Assembly (NCBI GenBank): GCA_021613335.1
Contig: JAJTWR010000260.1
Location: 413,501 to 477,500, forward strand
Direction of reading: 5' to 3'
Length of the DNA stretch: 64,000 nt
From: Whitmania pigra
Taxonomy: Eukaryota > Annelida > Clitellata > Hirudinida > Haemopidae
The position numbers and the translations under genes were made by a program. Numbering within the stretch: the stretch's first letter is position 1; each line of letters begins with the position of its first letter. This document shows, in pieces, positions 51,301 through 64,000 of this stretch. Under the pieces are notes generated by a model. It saw nothing but the letters and a program-made list of their open reading frames with translations, did no database searches and had not been told where the DNA came from.

Positions 51301-54300
51301 ATTCACCTTTCGTCTCGGAACCGAGGCAGTGTCTGCCACCAGCACTTGGATGGAGTGATTGGGGAGGATGTTCGGGTCGTTGTTGATGTACTCTGCGGCG
51401 AGTTCGGCGGCTGAAACAGCAAAACGACTTTAACGTCGACTCCTCGACGACTTAACATTCTTGGCACGAACCAATGACTGTGCTGAAATCCCTCATGGCT
51501 TTGCCAGTGCACGAGAAGAGTCCTCCTATGTAAATGGGGGTCTTGTTGCCCTTTGGGGGAAGCCATTTCTTCCACACATTATCATTCTTTTTCACCCATT
51601 GACAGGCCACTTCCTCTAGAATGTGTTCTAGCTCTTTACCAGGTTCGTTGTTATGTAAATGTCGATACCGTCTGACCATGTCCGCTATTTGGGAGTTGCT
51701 AAGTCCCATGTTTGTCAGCATCTGGTGAACTTCTGGGGCATAAACTCTGTAAGAATTTGTCAAGAATAAAAGAAAAGAAAAAGGCAAAGGCTGATAATGT
51801 CATGCAACCTCAGCTTGTTCCAGACCATTTTGTGTATGGGACGAACCTGCCAGTCACAATTGCTTACCACCCCATTGGTGGTCAGCTGGTAAAGAGGAGG
51901 CAGATAGACAGGAGAGAAAGAGTCACTGACGGCTAAAATGTCCAAGTTCCAACCAAAGTACATGACTGGAATTTTCTCTTTGGTCTTGTTTAGGACATAA
52001 TTATAAGCAGCATCTCCCACCCAAAACACTGTCATCTCCAGATCGGAACTTTTTATGAAATTGATCAGGCATTCCCCATAAATACCTGAAAAATTGACCT
52101 ATGCAAGTTCCACACAGTCATAAATGAAGACAACAAATAAAAATGTACCATTTATTGCTTTCATAAAGCATCTTATTGAAACGTAATCTCTAGAGAATAA
52201 CAGAACTCTAACTTAATCAGAACTCACGGAAATGAGACGAGACCAAAATGGGACAAGACCCAGGCTCACTGGCACACCTTTCCGAAGAGTGATAAACTCC
52301 CCTGCAGGTAGAGTTATATCCACAGCGCGAGGGAAAGATATTTTTGCTCCTATCCGAGTCAATCAGATTCTCCAGCTCCCGATGCACTTTCTCCGATGCA
52401 AACATGCCGATGTCCGACTGCCTCAAGGACTGACCGCATTGCAGATTAACGGAATGATTTCGCCACATCTCATCCATGAGATATGCGGGGACATACCATC
52501 CAAACCTGAAAAGAACAAGTCCTCTTAAGAACAATTTATGTCCTTTTTGGATCCCAAATATCACTATAACTCTTTACCTTCCTAGTGCTCCCAATGGTCC
52601 AACGCTCACCACGTTGGAGTGATCATCGAGATCCTGCAAGTTGAACAGAACAGGAACCCAGGATTCTACATTAATCATGGAGTTAATGGGTGCAATGAAG
52701 CTGTAAAGAATTACAGTCACAATTAGGGCTGGGCAATTTCACCACAAGTCTACATAAAAGGTATCTCCTACCCAGGCATGCTGCAAAAGGTGTACTTGTT
52801 AATATTTTCCGAAGTATTGGTGAAGGAAACATTTTCATAGGACAGGACTTCCCTGATGATGATCCTTACAATTCTACTGAGAATTTGATGTGAGGGTCTC
52901 AAACTGACCTCAATGTTGATGGTAGTGGTGTTTTGGTCCACGTAAAATATGTGCTTGTAGGAACTTTCTGCAAATTAACAGATGGTTATGCACATCATCA
53001 CATAATTCATTGCGGAATTGCGGCCACAACATCCACATCGCGACAAAGTAGATGGTTACAGAAGTATTATAAATCAGTATATTCTTCAATGGACTAAAAG
53101 ACCATCGATGCCTCACAAAACTTCAAAATAAGGATGCTCCAGTGAAGAGCGCATGGGATGATGAAAACATGATGATTAATGAAACAGACATTTTGTATAC
53201 ACCAGTCTGATGACTAATCCATAATGAGAAAATAGAGCAAACGTGAACTATTTTCCACAAAACATGTTGCATTCTACTCAAATAAGATCCATTCGATGGT
53301 TAACGTGATCATTTATATGTATTAGTATTTAGCCGATTTTTGAGTACTTTATGTATTGGAACCGGATGTGAAGGCCCTTCTTAATCGATCGCCCATTTAT
53401 ATAGTGCCCCTAACCGAGGGCTCTTCACGGCGATGCGAGCTGGGATGCGAACACGACACGTAACAACGACTGTTGCTTTCATCGCCGTTTGCAGGCACGC
53501 AACCCTCTGAGCCAACTCTCACGTAAATGTACTCTAATCATTACCTATTATCATTACCATTATAATGATGGTGATGATAATAATCATCAGTGAATAAACC
53601 AAACAAGTGATGAGAAGCAAGACAGTCATGAACGTGACAGCATTCAACTGTGGTTTGTTATTGCTGAAAATAGTTACACTACTGCTGAAAGTACTGGCAC
53701 AGCTGAAATATGTCTAGTCAGACTAATTTTTTGGAAGCAATAAAGCATTCGGGCCCTTCATACTTTACATCCCTCATCCAAATCTATCTCTGGAAGGCAA
53801 CAGCCTCGTCAGTAAGTAAACAAATAAAAGATAAAATTAATTATCAGATGATCATCTCTGTATTTAGCCAAAACCGCCCAGTTTTTAGTGGAATGTGGTT
53901 GTTGAAAATGTGATGAACGTATGATAAATGACAGCTTTCATCAGCAGGTGTTTACCAATCGAACGTTACAAAGGAGCAGCACATCACGTAGCACACACAA
54001 GTCCATAGGTGGTTAGGAGGCAGAGATGAGATAGATCAGTTTGAGAACTGAATCCACGCAGACTGAGCTAAACACTTAATACCCTGAATAGAGGCTGAGA
54101 AAAAGAAAACAACAGCAAACGTTCAAAAACCCTTTAATGTCTCAGTGAAATCTTTAAAAACTGACCCTCATTAAAGGATTAATATTTTCACCACTTAAAT
54201 CAATTATAAATTGTTAGCGTTAGAATAATTTCACTAATAACGAATTACTGAATGATGCAATGTAGCAATAAATATTATACCTTTACTGTTGATTTTACCA

Positions 54301-57056
54301 ATAACAGTAAACCAGATATAAAAATAACATTGTATCTTCTTGTTAAGTTGTAATTGTTTGAGATTGAGACATTAATTCCAGGCTTTACTAATGAGAACCT
54401 TATGAAAAATGAAAAACGCTACAAGCGAGTTGTCAGACACTCTTTGCTTCATCATCAAGTGATTCAAAGTCCACAAATAAGGCTATTCCTGTTGAAGGCA
54501 GGCTGAATAAATTAGAATTCTCAACGTAAAAGAAACAATATAGAAACAATACAATGCTCGGTCACGCATAACCTCCTTGCTATGCCAACATTTCCTACAG
54601 GAGGTTGTACATAATTTATCATAACAATAATAATAATTGGTTAGCATATCCACGCATTCTTTATTTCTTGCAAACTCTGGATGATATTTTAAAAGCAAGA
54701 AGAGTTAAAATTTCTAATGCTTGAATGTAAGCTGTAAAACAAATTTTCTGACCTACAAAGTTGTACAACCTCTGAATCTGTTATAAAATTTTTGTTTCGG
54801 ATTAATTAAGAAGACTTGTCTTCAGCATCTCGAGGATGTGGTTATTATTAGGGGTACCGGAAAGTCCTGTCCCGATTTTTGTTAGGAATAATAATTGAAA
54901 GAAATATTACTCAAAAGTTTTTATTGCCCAACAAAATAGTAACCACTATTAGATATAACCTTTGTCCATCTTCTTGGGAGCTTTTTAATCCCCCAAAAAA
55001 TTAACATTTTTGGAAGAATTTTTTCCATTGATGCAATGCTCTAAAGAACTGAATAAGTGAAAATTTGATGGAGCAAGGTCTGGAGAGTCTGGAGGATGAG
55101 GAAGAACTTCCCAACTTTATTTAACTAACTAAGAACTTTATTTTTTCTTGAGTTTGTTTGGCAAAATGGGGTCTAGTGCTGTAGTGTTGCAAAATGACTC
55201 CTTTTCTGTTCAATAGAGCAGTACATTTTCTACGCAACGATGCATTGAGACGTTGGAATTGTTGACAGTAGTCACAGTTTTTCCTTGCTCCAAGAACTCA
55301 AAACGAACCACACCTTTTTGATTCCACCAAACACGCAACATTACCTTCTTTTGATGCAGACCAGGTTTAGGCGTTGGCAGTGGAATTTCAATTTTTGAAA
55401 TCCATTGTCTTTTTCGTTTATTAGTATTGAAAACAATCCATTTTTCATCTCCAGTGATAATACCATCGAGGAAAGGCGTTTTTCATTCCTTAAAAGGAGA
55501 CTATTGCAGATTGTTAATAGCATTGCTTTGTTATCTGGAAAGAGTTCATGAGGAACCCTCTCTGTACACCTATCCAATCTTTTTCAGGTGATCCAAAAAA
55601 ATAGACAAAGGTGCATCAAGTCTTTGAAACAATGTTCTGATTGTTTGTCAACGATCTTCTTCCACTGCAGCTTTCAAATGTTCATCATCCAAAAGAATGG
55701 GTCTCCCTGATCGAGGCTCATCAGTAAGGTTGAAATTACCATTTTTAAATTTCAAAAACCATCTATGGCAATTTCTAACATACACATCTTCTGGTTGGAC
55801 AGAAGTTATGTTTTCCATTGCAGTTGTTGGATTGCTACCTTTGTGGAACTCACAACGTGCAACCGACGCATGTGATTCACTTTGAAATTTTTGTCTTCCA
55901 TGTTTTATAGATGTGTTCAACATCAGTAGAATTTAGTTAATTTGACTATTTCGAATCTGATTTGACCTGTCTACGCAGCTGTCTAGACTTAATCTCACAT
56001 TTTAGTTTGGTTAAAGAAAAGCAGATAAAACTATCCAGTACCCCTAATAGGATTAATGATGAAAGCAAATAGTTTATCAAGATTTCTAAGAAAATGACCA
56101 TGTTAAACTCAATTTAATTTATATGTCATTGTAACTATTACTGCTTGAAATTTCTTCATCAATTAGATTAGCTGCAATTCAACATGAACATGAAGTCAAA
56201 TTGCTTAAAGCAGCTGTTCAGAAAAAAATTTTTGAGACAAAAATAATTTGGTCAACAATTAAGCTTAATTGTAAAAAAACTACACAAAGATTTCACAATA
56301 TCAACAAATTCATTATTTTTAGCTAAGAGATAATCAGAAATAATTTACCTTGTTTGGAAGTAAAACATTGCAAAACAAAGCAACTTGAAACTTTGTAATG
56401 AGCATGTGAATATAGCAACTGACACCATTGTGGGATATTAAATAGCACTAATTCAGACACCACTACTTAAACATTTTTTAACATCAGATTCAAAACAAAT
56501 TTTTATTTCATTCTCAAATCCACTTCCTAGAATTTAACATTTATTCAATTTATGATGCTATTTAGCACTTTCATTCTGTGCCTAAAACATGATCCCGCAA
56601 AAAGGATGTGCATCCCAACAAAGCTATTCAAGGAAATTCTAGACTGACATTGCATCCATCACTAATTGTAATAATAATACAAAAAGTAATAATAATTACA
56701 CCAAAAACAGACATTACGTCAACCATCGTGCCAAATATTTATTGTCAAATATCAATGATATATTTATCCATTATTTAAACTTTTGAGTGAAGTTCTAAGG
56801 CTCTCTGGCTTTTCAAATCTCAACTTGCATCGTGAGAGCTGCTGATATGTCCAATCCACCAAATTTCATTTGCACCCAAGGTACATTTTCCAGTAATTGG
56901 TTATTTTTATAGCATTCTAAAACGAACATCAACGAAAAACAACAATAGCAACTAACCGGCTGCTTTTTCCAGGCACCTTTTTGGCGGATTGGATGCACAG
57001 CAACCAAGATTAAAAGCGGTCGTCAAGAGGAGGAGGTGGAGAGGAATGACCAGCAT
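45375..57056 (-). CDS. VKR: Venus kinase receptor (Venus flytrap ectodomain plus insulin-receptor-like kinase)
   Basis: About 20 exons, roughly 1,370 residues. The ATG at 57056 begins a signal peptide ([15 protein letters not shown]) in an exon ending at 56957, joined over a 4-kb intron to the exon at about 52775-52973 ([20 protein letters not shown]). Residues about 45-810 form a GABA-B/natriuretic-receptor-like Venus flytrap ligand-binding domain ([33 protein letters not shown]). One membrane segment follows ([20 protein letters not shown], about 825-850). The kinase has [11 protein letters not shown], catalytic Lys in [24 protein letters not shown] and RWMAPESL, closest to the insulin receptor. 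The activation loop reads YNSGYVR. A Ser-rich tail of about 200 residues ends at 45375. Known VKRs act in reproduction and are activated by amino acids or insect neuropeptides (OEH for mosquito VKR). Ligand here is unknown. Confidence 0.93.
53370..53520 (-). repeat. tRNA-derived SINE, family B, in VKR intron 1
   Basis: Minus strand: GAGTTGGCTCAGAGGGTTGC (A-box-like), GTGTTCGCATCCCAGC (B-box-like), then GGGGCACTATATAAATGGGC and ATTAAGAAGGGC. Order and tail match the copy at 4340-4470. Confidence 0.75.
54848..56047 (-). mobile_element. Mariner-family element, about 1.2 kb, in VKR intron 1
   Basis: Inverted terminal repeats start TTAGGGGTACYGGAWAGT at both ends (left from 54848, right ending at 56047) and are bordered by TA on each side, the Tc1/mariner target duplication. 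The two ends agree at about 20 of 26 positions. Length is near the usual 1.3 kb. The transposase inside is on the minus strand and is broken. Confidence 0.9.
55100..55923 (-). pseudogene. Mariner transposase pseudogene
   Basis: The N-terminal helix-turn-helix part is intact from 55923 ([38 protein letters not shown]), then frames shift. The catalytic core is recognisable but mutated. The first aspartate (TGDEKW) is kept; the second motif, normally WWD, reads WWNQKG; the third, normally HDNARPH, reads HYSTRPH. The late motif [13 protein letters not shown] is present. With two of three catalytic aspartates gone, plus frameshifts, it cannot be active. Confidence 0.9.
56813..56916 (-). other. Candidate alternative exon in VKR intron 1
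   Basis: After a good acceptor (CGTTTTAG/AATGC) the frame continuing from the VKR signal exon reads [19 protein letters not shown] and stays open to a stop at 56813-56815. A GTGGAT donor after KF would leave the right phase to join the next VKR exon as well. It could be a cassette exon, or a terminal exon giving a short secreted product, or chance. Confidence 0.35.
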
Positions 57057-57929
57057 CCTGAAACTTGTCGGTACCTGAGCAGGATTCTTTGTGGAGTAAA
57101 TGTTGCCAGACATTGGCTTTGTCGGTGGTGAAGTATTGTTGAAAATGTACTTTATTGGTGTCTTTAACGATGGTAATGTTCACCTGGAACATTGGCACCT
57201 TTCCTCCAAGCCATCTGAAGTGTCAAAAATAAGCACACCAGTACAATGTGCTGCTAAGCGATTGACGGTCGACTTTCGCACATAATTTAATTCTTTCGAC
57301 AATTTTTATCCTGAGAATAAATCCATTGAATAAAAGAAATCATCGACGAAAACATGTCTATTTATGAGAGCACTGCCTTCCCATGATCAAAAGAAACATG
57401 ATAAACAAATTTCAGATCACTAAAGGGTCACTTCATTCTTAGAATTGTTTACTTCATCACACATGCATTAACAATGATAATAACACCGCATTGTAATCGG
57501 ACAGGTTTGCTCCGCTTGCACGATACAACATTTACAAGAAAGTACAGTCTTTTTTTAAACTCTCATCTTTATTTAATACACTGTTATCTAATAAATTATG
57601 CCCAATCAAACAGAATCTGCAGCTCTGTTTTGATCTCAATCAATATTTCATGCTTTACATTCACTCAATCAATTCAAATAGAAATCAACATCAGAGAAAT
57701 TTTTTGTCAACATATCACCAACGGGGAAGAAATAACAATTAACTATGTTCGTTAAGTAATTAAGAACATAATACATACAAATACAAAAGATAAATAAAAT
57801 ACATTTAGAAATGTATGACTCAATGTTTTCTTTCAGTTACAATTGCACAAACAAGTTTACAGCTTTGAGATCAATAACTCAAGAGACTCGCATGGTCTGG
57901 AACATTCATTACGCCAACAATTGACAGGC

Positions 57930-58042
<113 letters not shown>

Positions 58043-58220
58043 CAAAGATGTGCCGCCAAACACAAAAATAGATTTTATAATCCACAACTACAAGATGCCA
58101 TATAATTAAACTAAACCTTATGTTATGGATTTATTTACTGGAGAGCTTGAAATTTACCAAAAGATTTTAAGCAGATCTTTTAGAGCAACAATTTATTTAA
58201 GCCGTTAATTTTTAATCCAT

Positions 58221-58282
58221 TTGACTAAGTCCAAATCATCTCAGTCATGCAACGGACTATAAATAAATAAATAAATAAATTC
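58221..58282 (+). repeat. SINE family A tail with AAAT repeats
   Basis: CATCTCAGTCATGCAACGGA followed by CTATAAATAAATAAATAAAT matches the tail of the tRNA-headed copy at 10062-10179, in plus orientation and without a head. Confidence 0.75.
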
Positions 58283-59071
58283 ATTTGACCAGCAAGTCCT
58301 GATCTAATGGTTTTAAATATTATAAATGATTAAATATTATAAACTATTAAAATGTGAACTTGCTTTGAAATTAATTGAATTAATTTATCTTTGTTATTAT
58401 GCTGTGAAAGTAAAATATTTGTGGCATATAAGTAATTCACGTTGTATGCCCATTCTTTGGAATAAAAACTTAAGAATTTTAAGAAATATTAATATTTTGC
58501 CAATACAATTAAAGCTAACTTATTTCAACATTACAAATAAATTGATATTCCATCAATGTGTTTCATTCAGTGAACCATAACAAAAATTTTGTAAAAAAAA
58601 GTAATTGTTTACAAATCAGTCAAAGAAAGTAAAATTTTAAAATAACGTATAAATTAAAATCTGAATGCTGTCACTTATTAATAAATAATAAATTTAATTT
58701 GCAGCAATATATTGCTTTAGTTCCCATTTTTTATGTAATAGTGCTATCAATATTAAGGTGAAAATATCAGCAGTACCCATGTTAATAAACATTGTGTTCA
58801 GTAAAAGGAAGGCATGATTTCATGAGACCATGCAAAAATGTAGCCTTTATTTATGTTGTTTATATAATCCTTTAGTTTTTCAATTAAGCTTAAAGCTTAA
58901 GCTATGCCAAGATCAGTGATAAAATAATATTCTAACATTGAGGCACTTTGGTGGAGACCCACAAGCATTCAGCAATCTTCATTTTTTTGTAATGTTCACA
59001 TTAATTATTACAATTAAGCATTACAACTTATTTTACATCAAGCAATCCTCGTCATCGACAACGAAAACACG

Positions 59072-59101
59072 CCATAATGGTAAACATCATTAAACTGACC
59101 T
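59072..59101 (+). repeat. 30-bp direct repeat, left copy
   Basis: CCATAATGGTAAACATCATT and the next ten bases recur at 60303-60332 with a single mismatch. The flanks of the two copies are unrelated. Confidence 0.8.
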
Positions 59102-60302
59102 AGAAGCGGGAGGCTTTTTTATTATTTTAAATATTCAAAAGATTTATAGAAAACGCAACAGATATCATTTAAAATATGTCTTTAAAACATCGGACATGAC
59201 CCTGCCAGTATTTCCACTACATTCCGCATAACCGCGCAGTAACAGCAACGCGAAAATCAACCTATTTTCAGGCACAAACAAATCGTATTAACATTCGGAT
59301 GCTCGAGCTTCTAAAGCGACGAAACTCTCGTTAAAAATAAACGGCATCCATTTGTTATTGCAATCATTTAATGTTATTAATAACACTCTGAACCTATTAA
59401 CCAATTTGGTTCATAAACTCCTTTCATCTCCTTCAACAATTAAACTTTCAAATATCTCAAGATCGTGAAAAAAAATCGCTCACACTTTCACCGGGAATTT
59501 GATTGGATTGATCGCACTTAATTTCATTAGAAAATTATGTTAAACGCTAATCGCTGATTATTAATTTGTTCAAATTATTTTGATGTTGATGAATTATTAT
59601 GCAACGTATTTTCGCATGCAATAATTCATTTTTCTTATCCAAGGTTAAACATTTACTCTAATCAAAACGATGATCCCTCAGATTAAAAGATTAGTTAAAA
59701 TAATTATTTGCAGTTAAACGTCATAAAATCGTAAAGATGCAAGTAAATACTGTTAGTAATAGAGTTTATTTAAAACATGTGATTTGTTGAAACAGGATAA
59801 CGAGTTTGGCTTATTTCGTTGTTAAAAATTCCACAATGGTGAGATATTATCGCCATCACGTTTAGACCTGGAAAGATTGTTTGGCCGAGAACGAGTCATA
59901 AATAGCAACAAAAAATCTCCGACTTCTGTTAGTCGACGTCTGTGTCAGCCCACGCGAATCGAACAACTTCTCGTTGTAAATATGCTTATGTGACCAGAGG
60001 TCCACCTATTCTCCTGCCTCTTGTCCACTAGCATTCCTTTTCCATTAAGGGACAACTGAGCATGTTTAAGACCAACACGTTCTATCCGCCCACGCAGCAA
60101 GTGAAGTATTGATTTCTCCAGTTTCAGCTGAACTAGGGAGGCCAAAGTAGGCACCTTTTATTGGCCAGGCACGGCTGCTTGTTTGTGCTTCTCTTCATTG
60201 TTTTTTCATTCCATCCGTTGGTGTTTTGTCGTAATCAATGAAGTTTTAATGAATTAAATGATTGATGAATTGTTAGCTGCGCATGCTGTCATGCGATAGC
60301 AA

Positions 60303-60332
60303 CCATGATGGTAAACATCATTAAACTGACCT
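60303..60332 (+). repeat. 30-bp direct repeat, right copy
   Basis: CCATGATGGTAAACATCATT and the next ten bases match 59072-59101 at 29 of 30 positions, 1.23 kb away. Confidence 0.8.
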
Positions 60333-60899
60333 TCGAAAACTAACTCAGACATCAGATAATATTTTTATACTTACATAATTACAAACACTGATCATTTAAC
60401 CACAATTGTCATCATTCACATTTAACCACTTTCATGAAAAAAAAACACCTTGACCAAATTTAAGAGAATGCATTTGTTTTACAAGCATTTTATTTGAAAA
60501 TAAAATCAACAATTAGAAATAAACGTGGGGACATTTAAACTATCCTTCTGTATCGATTTAAAATTGTTCCAATTACTGAAACGACAGCAAATTACATCTT
60601 CTGCAATCAATCAATTAAGCCATTAGGATTGAGATTGATTAAAACAGACAACCATCGAAATCACATAATTTCAAACGGACTGAGTGAATAGGATGTTGAA
60701 AATAAATTTAAAGCCATGCGCACAATGCCTGAAGCAGCAAGGAGACCACTGACTCGTGCGCTGGAGAGGCGCTACCAGAAAGCGCAATTAAACAGAGCCC
60801 TTCCGTCCCTTTACAAACAGCTGTTTCACTTGAGGAGCGATTACGACTTTCAAATGGAAAATTGTTCCTGAAAATTCGTCGCCAAGGTTTAAAAAAATA

Positions 60900-64000
<3,101 letters not shown>

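Noticed and set aside
52901..52915. GAG/GTCAGT as a donor within the second VKR exon
   Set aside because: Reading straight through gives one continuous frame ([19 protein letters not shown]) that fits a Venus flytrap start; splicing there breaks the frame.

Overview
The window is animal nuclear DNA: AT-rich, with split genes whose GT-AG introns are mostly 60-150 bp, a spliceosomal U4 snRNA gene, tRNA-derived SINEs, and hAT, mariner and Ty3/Gypsy remnants. Two observations argue for an invertebrate: a Venus kinase receptor, a receptor class known from insects, other invertebrates and flatworms and not from vertebrates, and tandem GT11 fucosyltransferases. An arthropod-like animal is my best guess; species and phylum cannot be fixed from the sequence alone.

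Layout. 0.2-7.3 kb: a tandem duplication carrying two nearly identical single-exon alpha-1,2-fucosyltransferase-like genes (minus strand). 8.2-9.85 kb: a hAT transposon with a perfect 8-bp target duplication, inserted in older repeat sequence, followed by a SINE cluster. 10.5-13.7 kb: DNAJC21 (plus, 13 exons), convergent with TECR (minus, 12 exons, to 16.5 kb). 19.1-26.7 kb: a secreted alpha-2-macroglobulin/TEP-family protein (minus, about 34 coding exons) that lacks the thioester motif. 29.7-33.6 kb: an ankyrin-rich TRP channel (plus), nearly all in one 3.8-kb exon. 35.0-37.7 kb: a PRC1/MAP65 microtubule bundler (minus). 38.2-38.8 kb: the 3' end of a Gypsy element. 39.9-42.1 kb: carnosine N-methyltransferase (minus). 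42.6 kb: U4 snRNA (plus). 43.3-44.0 kb: TMEM267 (plus). 45.4-57.1 kb: the Venus kinase receptor (minus, about 20 exons), whose 4-kb first intron holds a dead mariner and a SINE. 60.9 kb to the right edge: the 5' part of an IA-2/phogrin-like receptor phosphatase (plus), with a 230-bp TTA microsatellite in an intron.

The genes do not form an operon or a pathway; this is an ordinary mixture of housekeeping genes (DNAJC21, TECR, PRC1, CARNMT1, U4, TMEM267) and secretory, signalling or immune genes (FUTs, TEP, TRP, VKR, IA-2). I found no candidate for a wholly new system. The items most worth following up are the thioester-less TEP, the VKR with a possible alternative N-terminal exon, two SINE families, the uneven divergence of the FUT pair, and the nested hAT. 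Exon structures were read by eye from splice sites and reading-frame continuity. DNAJC21, TECR, CARNMT1, TMEM267 and the in-window part of the IA-2 gene were summed exon by exon and stay in frame.
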